Source: Streptomyces sp. NBC_00376 | GTDB taxonomy: Bacteria > Actinomycetota > Actinomycetes > Streptomycetales > Streptomycetaceae | Direction: 5' to 3' | Length of the DNA stretch: 64,000 nucleotides | Assembly: GCF_036077095.1 (NCBI RefSeq) | Contig: NZ_CP107960.1 | Location: forward strand, 868,001-932,000 | The notes under the pieces: model-generated | The model's input: the letters and a program-made list of their open reading frames with translations, nothing else | Databases searched by the model: none | Told to the model about the DNA's origin: nothing | Made by a program: the position numbers and the translations under genes | Shown: piece by piece, positions 54,612-63,182 of the stretch | Numbering within the stretch: the first letter of the stretch is position 1 | How the letters are laid out: every line of letters begins with the position of its first letter

Positions 54612-54757
54612 TGTTGTGAGTTGCAGGAAACGTCGTTTGTAGCGGCAAAGGGTGAAGGCGGGTCCAAGGACGGCGAGGTAGTTGCGGGAGTGGCATTCGT
54701 AGCGGTGGTCGAGTCTGCCGTAGCCGGTCAGCCAGGACGTGATCCGCTCGATGCCCC
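54612..54757 (-). pseudogene. IS5-type transposase, C-terminal fragment 2
   Basis: Minus strand reads [20 protein letters not shown] and [18 protein letters not shown], the C-terminal end of an IS5-group transposase including the catalytic Glu. No other part of the element is present. Confidence 0.75.
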
Positions 54758-55062
54758 CGCCTTCAGCGCGCGAGGGGTTCCCTGGATTCGGTCCTTCGCA
54801 CCGGCAGCCGCAAGTCAGGATGCCGCACAGCGGCCACGCATGAAGGTACGGAGATCACCGGATGCCGCCCGTACCAAGAGGAGCTGTCCGGCCGCGACAC
54901 CCTCCCTTGACGATCCATCAGCAAACTCGGCAATAGGTCAGCACCCCCTGCTGAAGACCGCCTCGAACCTCCAAGAGACGCCGAGATCGACAAGGCGACG
55001 AACCATCCGTGACCTGGGAAAACACAGGCAGCAAGCTCAGCGCCGGCATCACCTGCCGGCCC
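54758..55062. other. Gap before attR with a dispersed repeat
   Basis: About 300 bases of the right end of the island with no gene. Positions 54908-54943 are 30/36 identical to the complement of 62561-62596. Confidence 0.55.
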
Positions 55063-55083
55063 TCGTGAAGATGGTCCACAACG
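55063..55083 (+). repeat. attR core
   Basis: Identical to attL (34650-34670). To its right the gnd reading frame continues in its natural sequence ([10 protein letters not shown]), to its left is island DNA. Confidence 0.9.
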
Positions 55084-55475
55084 GCATCGAGTACGCGGAC
55101 ATGCAGCTGATCGCGGAGGCGTACGACCTGCTGTGCTCCGTGGCCGGGTACTCCCCCGCGAAGATCGCCGAGACCTTCCGCGGCTGGAACACCGGCCGCC
55201 TCGACCCGGCAGTTCGCCGAGGAGATCGGCGCGGCCCAGGACGACTGGCGCGCGGTGGTCGCCGAAGCCGTGCGGCAGGGGGTGCCGACACCGGGTTTCG
55301 CCGCCGCGCTCGCGTACTACGACGGGCTGCGCGCCGACCGGGCTGCCCGCGGCCCTCACCCAGGGGCAGCGCGACTTCTTCGGCGCGCACACCTACCGCC
55401 GCACCGACCGCGAGGGTTCCTTCCACACGCGCTCCGGGGCGGCGACCGGTCGGAGGTCGTCGACGCGCGGACGTC
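55064..55475 (+). pseudogene. gnd: 3' part of resident gnd, decayed
   Basis: Begins [20 protein letters not shown] and runs to GWNTGRLD. It then jumps over about 180 residues to [20 protein letters not shown] and [20 protein letters not shown], with later frameshifts before [21 protein letters not shown] large internal deletion plus indels follow the loss of selection after the replacement copy arrived. Confidence 0.92.
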
Positions 55476-55622
55476 GGGGGTGGGCCGCCCCCGCGTTCGC
55501 CCGGCCGGGTGCCCCGGGTTGCGACCCCTTCGCGGCCGTGCGTAAGTGGCAACGGACCCCCGCCCCATCCGCACCACGAGGCCACTGTCCCTTCCCGACG
55601 TCGCCGCCCCTGGAGCCCTCCT

Positions 55623-56702
55623 ATGCCCGACGCCACCACGGAGCCGGATCCGGCCGCGGCCCAGCCCGTAGTCGCCCCGCTGACCAGCGCCGCGCTCATC
55701 CTGGTCGCCACGATCGAGCCCGGTGGCGAGCCCGCCGTGCGCGAGGTGCTGCCCGGTCTCGCGGCCTTCGCCCGCTCCATCGGATTCCGGTTCCCCGACG
55801 CCGGCCTGGCCTGTGTGACCGCCATCGGGTCCGGTGCCTGGGACCGGCTGTTCGACGGGCCGAGGCCGAAGCAGCTCCACCCGTTCCAGGAACTCCACGG
55901 AGCCCGCCACCACGCGCCCGCCACCCCGGGGGACCTGCTGTTCCACATCCGGGCCGAGCGGATGGACGTGTGCTACGAGTGGGCGGCCCAGCTGCTCGAT
56001 CGGCTCGGCGGCGCGGTGACCGTCGTCGACGAGACGCAGGGGTTCCGCTACTTCGACCACCGGGACCTGCTCGGATTCGTCGACGGCACGGAGAACCCGG
56101 TGGGGGCGGACGCCGTCTCGACGGCCCTGGTGGGCGCCGAGGATCCCCCGTTCGCGGGCGGCAGTTACGTCATCGTGCAGAAGTACCTGCACGACCTCAC
56201 GTCGTGGAACGCGCTGAGCACCGAGGAGCAGGAGCGGGTCATCGGCCGTACGAAGTTCGACGACATCGAGTTCACCGACGACATCAAGCCCGCCGACTCG
56301 CACATCGCCCTCAACACGATCACCGACCCGGACGGCACGGAGCACGACATCCTGCGGGCCAACATGCCGTTCGGCAGCTTCGGACAGGGCGAGTTCGGGA
56401 CGTACTTCATCGGTTACGCGGCCGATCCCGGCGTCACCGAGCAGATGCTCCGCAACATGTTCCTCGGCAGTCCGCCCGCCAGCCACGACCGCATTCTCGA
56501 CTTCTCGACCGCGGTCACCGGCACCCTCTTCTACGCCCCCAGCGCCGACTTCCTCGACGCCCCGCCGCCTCCGCCCTCCTCGGCCGGGACCGATGCCGCG
56601 CCGGAACCCGCGTCCGCGCCGGTGACGGCGAAGACCTCGGCCCCGGCCGCCCCTGTCGACGGTTCGCTGCACATCGGCAGCCTGCAAGAAAGCGCCCAGT
56701 GA
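55623..56702 (+). CDS. DyP-type peroxidase, encapsulin cargo
   Basis: 359-aa dye-decolourising peroxidase, haem enzyme. Signature GFVDGTENP with the distal Asp, proximal His in PADSHIALN, and conserved Arg in ILRANMPFG. An Ala/Pro-rich linker from about 310 leads to [14 protein letters not shown], the encapsulin-targeting peptide (compare DGSLGIGSLK). Stop overlaps the encapsulin start (TGATG), so both are made together. Packaged in the shell, it probably acts in peroxide defence. ATG 55623 chosen; reading upstream enters the gnd remnant. Confidence 0.95.
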   Translation: MPDATTEPDPAAAQPVVAPLTSAALILVATIEPGGEPAVREVLPGLAAFARSIGFRFPDAGLACVTAIGSGAWDRLFDGPRPKQLHPFQELHGARHHAPATPGDLLFHIRAERMDVCYEWAAQLLDRLGGAVTVVDETQGFRYFDHRDLLGFVDGTENPVGADAVSTALVGAEDPPFAGGSYVIVQKYLHDLTSWNALSTEEQERVIGRTKFDDIEFTDDIKPADSHIALNTITDPDGTEHDILRANMPFGSFGQGEFGTYFIGYAADPGVTEQMLRNMFLGSPPASHDRILDFSTAVTGTLFYAPSADFLDAPPPPPSSAGTDAAPEPASAPVTAKTSAPAAPVDGSLHIGSLQESAQ

Positions 56703-57499
56703 TGAACAATCTGCACCGCGAACTCGCCCCTGTCACGGAAGCCGCATGGGACCAGATCGAAGAGGAGGCCCGGCGCACCTTCAGCCGCCATGTGGCGGGC
56801 CGCCGGGTCGTCGATGTCTCCGGCCCGGACGGGCCCGAACTGGCGGCCATCGGCGACGGTCATCTGCGCGACATCGATCCGCCCGCTCCCGACGTCATCG
56901 CACGGGCCCGCACCTCGGTGCCGGTCATCGAGTGGCGCGTGCCGTTCACGGTGACCCGGTCGGCCGTGGACGATGTCGAGCGCGGTTCGGACGACAGCGA
57001 CTGGCAGCCCGTCAAGGACGCCGCCCGCACCTGTGCGTTCGCGGAGGACATGGCGATCATCGACGGGTACGCGTCGGCCGGGATCACCGGGTTCCGGGAC
57101 GGCTCCTCGCACTCGCCGCTGGCGCTGCCCGCCGACGCCCGGGACTATCCGGCCACCGTCAGCCAGGCGCTGACGCAGCTGCGGCTGTCCGGTGTCGACG
57201 GCCCGTACCGGCTGCTGCTGGGCGCCGACGCGTACACCGAGGCCACCGAGACCTCCGACCACGGGTATCCGGTCGCCACCCATCTGGCCCGGCTGCTCGA
57301 CGACCAGATCCTGTGGGCGCCCGCGGTCACGGGCGGGGTACTGCTGTCCACCCGTGGCGGCGACTTCGAACTGCGCCTGGGCCAGGACCTGTCGATCGGC
57401 TATCAGGACCACGACGCGACGAGCATCCGGCTCTACTTCCATCAGGCGTTCACCTTCCGGATGCTGACGCCGGAGGCCGTGGTCCCGATCATCGCCTGA
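56702..57499 (+). CDS. Encapsulin shell protein
   Basis: 265-aa family 1 encapsulin (linocin/CFP29, HK97-fold). Begins [20 protein letters not shown] with the cargo-binding N-terminal helix. WRVPFTVTRSAVDDVERGS, ITGFRDGSS, LLDDQILWAPAV and a C-terminal RLYFHQAFTFRMLTPEAV are typical. Sixty copies form a roughly 24-nm compartment around the peroxidase. Coupled to the cargo gene by TGATG. Confidence 0.95.
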   Translation: MNNLHRELAPVTEAAWDQIEEEARRTFSRHVAGRRVVDVSGPDGPELAAIGDGHLRDIDPPAPDVIARARTSVPVIEWRVPFTVTRSAVDDVERGSDDSDWQPVKDAARTCAFAEDMAIIDGYASAGITGFRDGSSHSPLALPADARDYPATVSQALTQLRLSGVDGPYRLLLGADAYTEATETSDHGYPVATHLARLLDDQILWAPAVTGGVLLSTRGGDFELRLGQDLSIGYQDHDATSIRLYFHQAFTFRMLTPEAVVPIIA

Positions 57500-57503
57500 G
57501 CGG

Positions 57504-58916
57504 CTACCGCCTGTGCCCGGTCGCCCTGACGTCCCAGGTCAGGGTGTCGGTGGCCAGGGCGCGGACGGCGGGGTCGCGGATGGCGTCGGTACGGTCCACG
57601 GCCTCGGCGGTCACCCGGTGGCCGCGGCCGTCCGCGCGGACGCCGAGCGCCACGGGGGTGACGGCGGTGCGTCCACGGGCGGACACCTTCTCGACGCCGT
57701 CCACGTACCAGCGCAGCTCGGTCCTGGCGAGACCGGTGGCGCCACCGGGGCGGTGCGGGTGCGTGCCGGCGACAGCGCTGCCCAGCTCCGCCAGGCTCAC
57801 GGCGATCCGCCGGCCCGGTCCGACGGCGACGCCGGTGTCGACGGAACTGCTCAGCGCGTTGCCCGCGCGGTAGAACCCGGCGATCATCGCCTCGCGCCCC
57901 GGCAGGTTGAACTCGGTGTTGCTCAGCTCCCTCATGATCGACGACTCGGTGGGGCGGTTGAGCCCGAGCGGGTAGTAGGCGCTGCCCTCGAACGTACCGA
58001 CCGTGCCGCCCGCGGGGTCGGTCCGGCCCAGCCAGCGGTACCACTTGGCCTGCTTCTCGGTGAGCTGCCCGGCCGTGTAGGTGGTGGAGTTGATCCCGCC
58101 GGGCTCGCCGCCGGTCCACGTCCCGTACTCGGGATAGGTGTACTCGTCGTCGAGCAGGCCGACCGAGTGCCCTATCTCATGGGCGGCGATCAGGCTGGAC
58201 GAGGCGTGGTCGGAGGAGAGGGTGGAGACCCCGTTGAATGGATGGCCCTCGGCCTGGAGCCCGGAGTAGCCCGCGCCTCCGTACTTGGTGGAGTTGGCGA
58301 TGACGACCACGAGGTCGGCTGCTGGGGCCTGGGCGGCGTAGGCGGCCACCTTGTCGATGTCGGTACAGATCAGCCGCTCGATGTCGGAGCACCAGAAGTA
58401 GCTGCCGAGCGCGGTGTCCCTGACGGTGTCCGGACCGGGATCGCCGCTGATGCCGGATTCGTTGGAGACCGCGTCGACGGTCCACACGTTGAACAGGCCC
58501 TGGTAGCTCTTGTACGGCTCCAGGGCGGTGATGTCGGCCCACTTGGCAGTGGCGTCGGCGTGGAAGTCGTCCTGCTGGTCCGCCGTGTAGCCGTCGCCGA
58601 TGATCACGATGTCCAGCCGGTCGTCGGACGGACCGGTCACCGCCTGTCCGCCCACCGTGCCGTCGACGGCGGCCTCCGCCGCGCCCAGCGGCGACGCGGT
58701 CTCACCCTTCCGTACAGGGGCGCCGACGGGGACCTCGACCGTGCGGCCCGAGCCGCCCGGATCGGGGAAGTACTCGACGGCCACGCGGCGGTCACCGCCG
58801 GCACCCGTGGGGGCGGCCGAAGCCGGTGCGGTGGCGACCGTCGCAGCCAGGAGGCCTGCGAGGGCGAGCCCCGCCACAGCTCCTGCCGTGCGGCGCGCTT
58901 GGGGGCGTCTGCGCAT
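57504..58916 (-). CDS. Secreted M64-family metallopeptidase
   Basis: 470-aa exported zinc peptidase of the M64 (IgA protease) family: signal peptide to about 40 (ATVATAPASAAP), LDIVIIGDGYTADQQDDF, and zinc motif SLIAAHEIGHSVGLLDDEY (HExxH plus later Asp). A C-terminal beta domain follows. ATG 58916 follows AGAAGGAG. Converges with the encapsulin gene with only 4 bases between stops. Confidence 0.9.
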   Translation of the reverse strand: MRRRPQARRTAGAVAGLALAGLLAATVATAPASAAPTGAGGDRRVAVEYFPDPGGSGRTVEVPVGAPVRKGETASPLGAAEAAVDGTVGGQAVTGPSDDRLDIVIIGDGYTADQQDDFHADATAKWADITALEPYKSYQGLFNVWTVDAVSNESGISGDPGPDTVRDTALGSYFWCSDIERLICTDIDKVAAYAAQAPAADLVVVIANSTKYGGAGYSGLQAEGHPFNGVSTLSSDHASSSLIAAHEIGHSVGLLDDEYTYPEYGTWTGGEPGGINSTTYTAGQLTEKQAKWYRWLGRTDPAGGTVGTFEGSAYYPLGLNRPTESSIMRELSNTEFNLPGREAMIAGFYRAGNALSSSVDTGVAVGPGRRIAVSLAELGSAVAGTHPHRPGGATGLARTELRWYVDGVEKVSARGRTAVTPVALGVRADGRGHRVTAEAVDRTDAIRDPAVRALATDTLTWDVRATGHRR

Positions 58917-59190
58917 GGACAACTCCTTCTGATCCAAGAGAACTTGCCGAACATCACGGGCACTTGCGAGTGCTCGCGAGTACTCGCAGGGACTATCGGA
59001 GGCTCACGGGGGCCCACAGGGCACGACCATCACATAACCCATGAGTTAACTCGACTTAATGCAATGCTTAACCTAGGGGCGGACGGGTCCCCGGACAAGG
59101 CCCGGATGCCTGATGGTTGAGGTTCACAACCGGGCATTTACGATGCATGGACCGCATTTCGGAGCGGGGCGAGGCGGAAGGGGCGGTGCG

Positions 59191-60567
59191 ATGGACGAGG
59201 GGCGCGCAGCAAGAAGGGGCGCAGGGCCGGCCGACGACCCCGGCGCCGTCGGCCGCCGGGTCCAACGGCTGCGCACGAAACGCGGCCTGACACAGCGACA
59301 GCTGGCGGAGCCCGCCTACACCCCCGCCTACATCTCCACGCTGGAGGCCGGCCGGGTGCGCCCCTCGGAGGCGGCCGTGCGCCACCTCGCGGACCGGCTC
59401 GGCGTCACGTACGAGGAGCTGGCGACGGGGCGCCCCGCCCATCTCGCGACCGGCCTGCGGCTGAAACTCGTCGAGGCCCAGCGGACCCTGGCCACCGGCG
59501 CCGCCGAGGACGCCGCCGGCGCCTACGCCGCTCTGCTCGCCGAGGCCGTCCGGCACGGGCTCGACGACGAACGCGCCGCTGCCACGCTCGGGCTGGGCCA
59601 CTGCGCACTCGAGACGGGCGATCTGCCCGCGGCCCGCGAACACTTCGAGACGGCGGAGAGGCTGCTCGCCGACGCCCCGCTCCCCCGGCGCGCCCCGGCT
59701 GTCCGGGGCAGAGCGGTCGCACACCTCCTGGCCGGCGAACTCCGGTACGCCTGCTACCTGTTGGAGAGCGCGATCGACGAGCTCAACACCTCCGGCCTCC
59801 AGGACCCGGGCGCGCTCCTGCTCCTGTACACGGCCGCGATCGCCCCTTACATGGACATGGGCGCGCACGCCCGCGCCGCCCAGGCGGGCGAGCTGGCGCT
59901 GGCCCTCGCGCCACAGGTGTCCGATCCGGAGCTGGTCGCCGGACTGCACCGGAGCGTCGCCCGTACGCTCATAGCGGCGGGCCGCACCGCGGAGGCGGAC
60001 GCCTCGCTGGCCCGGGCGGCCGAGATCTACCAGCAGCTACAGATCCGTACGGAACTCGCGCACTGCCACTGGATGCGCGGCTACGTACACGCGCAGGACG
60101 GCGACCTGTCCGGCGCCGAGGCCGAACTGCGCGCCGCCCGCGACATGCTGGCGTCGAAGCGCGCCGCCCTGTACACGGCTCAGGTCGAGGTGGAGCTGGC
60201 CGATGTGCTGCGCCGGGGCGGCAGGACCGCCGAGGCCCGGGAGCTGCTGCACAGACTCCTCGGCGAACTGCACCCGGAGCGGGGGGCGGTCCACGCGGGC
60301 GGCGCGCATCGGCTGCTGGGTCTGATCCACGAGGAACGGGGCGAGCTCGATTCGGCCGAGGAGCACTACGTCACCGCGCTGGCCCTGCTGGAACGGGCGG
60401 GTGCCGCCGGGGATCTCGCGGACATCTGCCGGCTGCTGGGCGATCTGCTGCGGCGGATGGGCCGGACCGAGGCGGCGATGGACACCTACCGGACCGGGCT
60501 CGGCCATCGGGCCTCACCCGGCAGCACCACACTGGGCCCGGCACCGGTCCGCCCACCCACGGCCTGA
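59191..60567 (+). CDS. XRE-family regulator with TPR domain
   Basis: 458-aa cytoplasmic regulator: N-terminal Cro/CI HTH (about 21-75; RTKRGLTQRQLAEPAYTPAY then ISTLEAGRVRPSE), followed by about nine tetratricopeptide-like helical repeats to the C-terminus. The layout resembles peptide-responsive RRNPP-like regulators, though a peptide ligand cannot be shown. ATG 59191 with GGAAGGGGCGG before it. Region 58917-59190 carries the divergent promoters, with an inverted GGTTGAGG...CACAACC at 59112. Confidence 0.85.
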   Translation: MDEGRAARRGAGPADDPGAVGRRVQRLRTKRGLTQRQLAEPAYTPAYISTLEAGRVRPSEAAVRHLADRLGVTYEELATGRPAHLATGLRLKLVEAQRTLATGAAEDAAGAYAALLAEAVRHGLDDERAAATLGLGHCALETGDLPAAREHFETAERLLADAPLPRRAPAVRGRAVAHLLAGELRYACYLLESAIDELNTSGLQDPGALLLLYTAAIAPYMDMGAHARAAQAGELALALAPQVSDPELVAGLHRSVARTLIAAGRTAEADASLARAAEIYQQLQIRTELAHCHWMRGYVHAQDGDLSGAEAELRAARDMLASKRAALYTAQVEVELADVLRRGGRTAEARELLHRLLGELHPERGAVHAGGAHRLLGLIHEERGELDSAEEHYVTALALLERAGAAGDLADICRLLGDLLRRMGRTEAAMDTYRTGLGHRASPGSTTLGPAPVRPPTA

Positions 60568-60646
60568 GCCGGGTCCGGTGGCCGGGCCGCCCGATCCGTC
60601 GGGCCGGTCCACGCCCAGGTGAGTGCCGCCTTGTTCGCCCGCCCCG

Positions 60647-60844
60647 TCACCAGCCCCGCTGGGGTGCGGGCTCCGGTACCGGCTCGGGGCGTGGTTCCGG
60701 CGGCTGCGGAATCGGGTCCGGCGCAGGGCCGGGAGGGACGGGGCCGGGTGGCGGAGGCGGCGGCTCCGGCAGCGGCGACGGCGGCCCGGGCATCGGCCCG
60801 GGGGTGGGCGCCGGCGGCACGGGGTCGGGGTACGGGTTCGTCAT
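60647..60844 (-). CDS. Proline-rich small protein
   Basis: 65-aa protein almost wholly Pro with acidic and small residues (PPPPPPGPVPPGPAPDPIP). No signal peptide. GGAGG 7 bases before the ATG supports translation. Function unknown; low-complexity sequence defies homology. Confidence 0.6.
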   Translation of the reverse strand: MTNPYPDPVPPAPTPGPMPGPPSPLPEPPPPPPGPVPPGPAPDPIPQPPEPRPEPVPEPAPQRGW

Positions 60845-60967
60845 CGGGGGCCTCCGAACGGTTCGGGTGGATCTGCTTCCACCGTCTCCCGGAGCAGCGG
60901 CCCGCGCCTGGTGAGTCCGGGCCCGCGGGTTCGGGATGACCGGCCGGGGGCCGGGGCCGTACGGAGG

Positions 60968-61594
60968 TCAGCGCGCTGCGGCCGCCGCGGCGGCGAGACC
61001 CGGGCCGGGGCTGGAGAGCACCGGAATGCGGGTGCCCGTACGGGTGACCGCGTCGGCCATGGACGCCTGTGCCAGCACGATCGCGTCGGCGTCGGTGACC
61101 GCGTCGGCCGCGGCTGCGACGAGGTCCAGATAGCCGTCGCGGTCACCGGCCTCGAAGCGTGCCCAGGCCCCGTCCACCACGACGGTGCGTACGTCGACGG
61201 GCCGCTCCCCTGCCTCCTCGGCGAGCAGCGTGAGGGTCGGCGCCAGAGTGCTGGCGATCGCCGCGAGCACCACCACGCGGTCCTGTGCCGCGGCGGCGGC
61301 CGCCATCGGGCGGTCGACGCGCAGCACCGGGACTCCGAGCGTCGCCGACTCCGCCTCGGCGACGGCGCCGATCGTCGAACAGGTGCAGAGCACGGCGCGG
61401 GCACCGTCCGCGACGGCGCCCGCGAGCAGGGCCCTGATCTCGCCCGCCACCGCTTCGGGGCCCGATTCCCTGGCCCTGGCGAGCAGGTCCTCGTGCACGA
61501 GATGGCGCAGCGCGAGTCCGGGATGGCCGGCGTCCCGGAGCGCGTCGAAGACAGGTATGTGGACCGGGGAGGTGTGCAGCAGCGCGAGCGTCAT
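60968..61594 (-). CDS. Asp/Glu racemase-family protein
   Basis: 208-aa protein of the aspartate/glutamate/hydantoin racemase superfamily: MTLALLHTSPVHIPVFDALR, catalytic Cys region VLCTCSTIGAVAEA, and a second half DADAIVLAQASMADAV in which the second active-site Cys is replaced by Ala. It may thus be a decarboxylase-like or other one-Cys member. Start at the ATG 61594. Lies 32 bases downstream of the GNAT gene on the same strand. Confidence 0.8.
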   Translation of the reverse strand: MTLALLHTSPVHIPVFDALRDAGHPGLALRHLVHEDLLARARESGPEAVAGEIRALLAGAVADGARAVLCTCSTIGAVAEAESATLGVPVLRVDRPMAAAAAAQDRVVVLAAIASTLAPTLTLLAEEAGERPVDVRTVVVDGAWARFEAGDRDGYLDLVAAAADAVTDADAIVLAQASMADAVTRTGTRIPVLSSPGPGLAAAAAAAR

Positions 61595-61626
61595 CCGCCG
61601 AACGGTACCGCCCCGGCCCACGTCGG

Positions 61627-61989
61627 TCAGTACAGCTCGGGGTGGGCCTCGAGCTGAGTCTTCGCCCGCTCCACCAGTTCGGCCGGGGCCTCGGGAGCCT
61701 GGTCGGGGTGGCGCGCCGCCCACTTCACGGCGTACGGGCAGAGCGGCACGACGCGCACACCCTCGCGCGCCGCCATGGCGTAGAACTCCCGGACGAGGGC
61801 GCCCGCGATGCCCCTGCCCTCGTGTCCGGGCTCGACGACCGTGTGGACGGCGACGAGCGCGGCGGGTTCACCGTCCGTCACGAAGTACGCGACGACTCCG
61901 GCGGCCTTGCCGTTCTCGTACGCGAGCAGGTTCCCGCTCGCGCGGTCGTCGCGGATGTCGAGTTCGACGCGTTCTGCCGGCTCTGCCAT
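61627..61989 (-). CDS. GNAT-type acetyltransferase
   Basis: 120-aa short GNAT protein (YjdJ-like): VHTVVEPGHEGRGIAGALVR is the acetyl-CoA loop, and VPLCPYAVKWAARHP the C-terminal signature. Substrate unknown. Placed 30 bases after panD, probably cotranscribed. In enteric bacteria the PanD maturation factor PanM/PanZ is also a GNAT, but the present protein is of another branch. Confidence 0.85.
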   Translation of the reverse strand: MAEPAERVELDIRDDRASGNLLAYENGKAAGVVAYFVTDGEPAALVAVHTVVEPGHEGRGIAGALVREFYAMAAREGVRVVPLCPYAVKWAARHPDQAPEAPAELVERAKTQLEAHPELY

Positions 61990-62019
61990 GACGATGCTCC
62001 CTTGGGTGTCCGGACCGGG

Positions 62020-62445
62020 TCAGCGCGCCGCGGGAACGGCGTGCGGGCTCCGTTCGGTGGCGGTGCCGGGTACGGGTGCCGACGCGTCGGAGCCGAGTTC
62101 GATGATCCTGTTACCGGCGTCGACGTGCACGACGCGCGGCTCCAGGTCACGGGCCACGGCGTCGTCGACCTGGGCGTAACTGATCAGGATGACCAGGTCA
62201 CCGGGGTGGACGAGGTGGGCGGCGGCGCCGTTGATGCCGATGACACCGGAGCCGCGCTCGCCCTCGATGACGTACGTCTCCAGACGGGCGCCGTTGTCGA
62301 TGTCGACGATGTGCACCAGCTCCCCGGGCAGCAGATCCGCCGCCTCCATCAGCTCGGCGTCGATGGTGACGGAACCCACGTAGTGCAGGTCGGCCTGGGT
62401 CACGGTGGCCCGGTGGATCTTTGACTTGAACATCGTGCGCAGCAT
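62020..62445 (-). CDS. panD: Aspartate 1-decarboxylase
   Basis: PanD (141 aa) makes beta-alanine for pantothenate. The proenzyme cleaves itself at Gly24-Ser25 ([13 protein letters not shown]) to form the pyruvoyl group. Lys9, Tyr22 and Arg54 of the active site ([20 protein letters not shown]) are present. ATG 62445 begins [13 protein letters not shown] as in actinobacteria. A small hairpin (CCTGC/GCAGG, 62474-62489) lies in the 5' region. Confidence 0.93.
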   Translation of the reverse strand: MLRTMFKSKIHRATVTQADLHYVGSVTIDAELMEAADLLPGELVHIVDIDNGARLETYVIEGERGSGVIGINGAAAHLVHPGDLVILISYAQVDDAVARDLEPRVVHVDAGNRIIELGSDASAPVPGTATERSPHAVPAAR

Positions 62446-63182
62446 CGAGGTACTCCTGAACATAGGCTCCCTGCCTGCGTTTTTGCAGGTCAAGGGCGGT
62501 TTCCCTACCTTACAACGAGCCGCATGCCCGGTCAGCTTTCCCCATGTTCCTGAAGAATGATGCTGACCAATTGCCGACTTACCTGACGCATCGTCAGGAG
62601 AATTCGGAGGGGCCGGCCGGCTCCCTCGGTCCCCCACCGCGACGAGGACGCCAGCCCACGCAACGACCGTCGACAGTCGCCCAGGACCACCCTCGCTGTG
62701 AGCAGGTCCACGGTGGCGGCGCACAACGGTCGGCACACGCCGGCGCCTGCACACGGGATCGACCCGCCTGGGCTGCGGCGCCCGCTCCGACGCCCTTGGT
62801 GGCCTCGCCGCGCATACGGAGTTCGAGCAGTGATCCTCAACCAGCCCGCGACCTGCATCAGATCCTTGTTCGGCAACGATGAACCGGCCCTGCAGAGCCA
62901 CCCCTTGTGGGACGGGGCGCTCGACGGGACGGCGGCGGCGCCCCGGTTCGGCGACACGGGCGTCCGGGACTTCGGCGACGTCGTCCGCCCAGCCTTCCGC
63001 GCTGCCGGTGGAGGGTCCGGTTCAGCGGCGAGCCGGCCGATCCTGCCTGGATCCTGCTGGCCCACGAGGTCTTCATGGCCATGGTCAAGCCGCAGCACGG
63101 GGCTCTCCAGGACATCGGAGTACGGCTCGGTGACGACCGCGCCGACCTCACGGACCACCGACGGAGGTCGGTGCCCCGGTCG
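62446..63182. other. Intergenic region without a confident gene
   Basis: About 740 bases. 62561-62596 is the second copy of a 36-bp dispersed repeat (complement of 54908-54943), holding CCTGACG/CGTCAGG (62582-62598). A plus-strand frame in 62990-63170 gives plausible protein ([20 protein letters not shown]) but has no start or family I recognise, and may be a gene remnant. Confidence 0.5.

Larger units (their letters stand above)
34650..55083 (+). mobile_element. Genomic island integrated in gnd
   Basis: The two halves of one gnd gene lie 20.4 kb apart, and the break is marked at both ends by the same 21 bases. At the left end are the 3' tip of a tyrosine integrase and a broken excisionase, then a whole replacement gnd. 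Cargo: VOC protein, cobalamin uptake operon, kdp potassium pump, broken GNAT and permease genes, IS5-type fragments, and a peptide/JmjC operon. No replication or conjugation gene is visible, so it is a degenerate integrative element or island. Integration within a conserved metabolic gene with gene replacement is known for other islands. This site choice is read directly here. Confidence 0.88.

Noticed and set aside
34650..55083. tRNA gene as integration site
   Set aside because: The duplicated att core lies in gnd coding sequence. No cloverleaf is present at either end.
62879..63133. Plus-strand open frame of 84 codons before the last permease
   Set aside because: Composition is Arg/Ser/Gly-rich as in out-of-frame GC-rich DNA, and overlapping frames are equally open. 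Only a short stretch in another frame looks protein-like.
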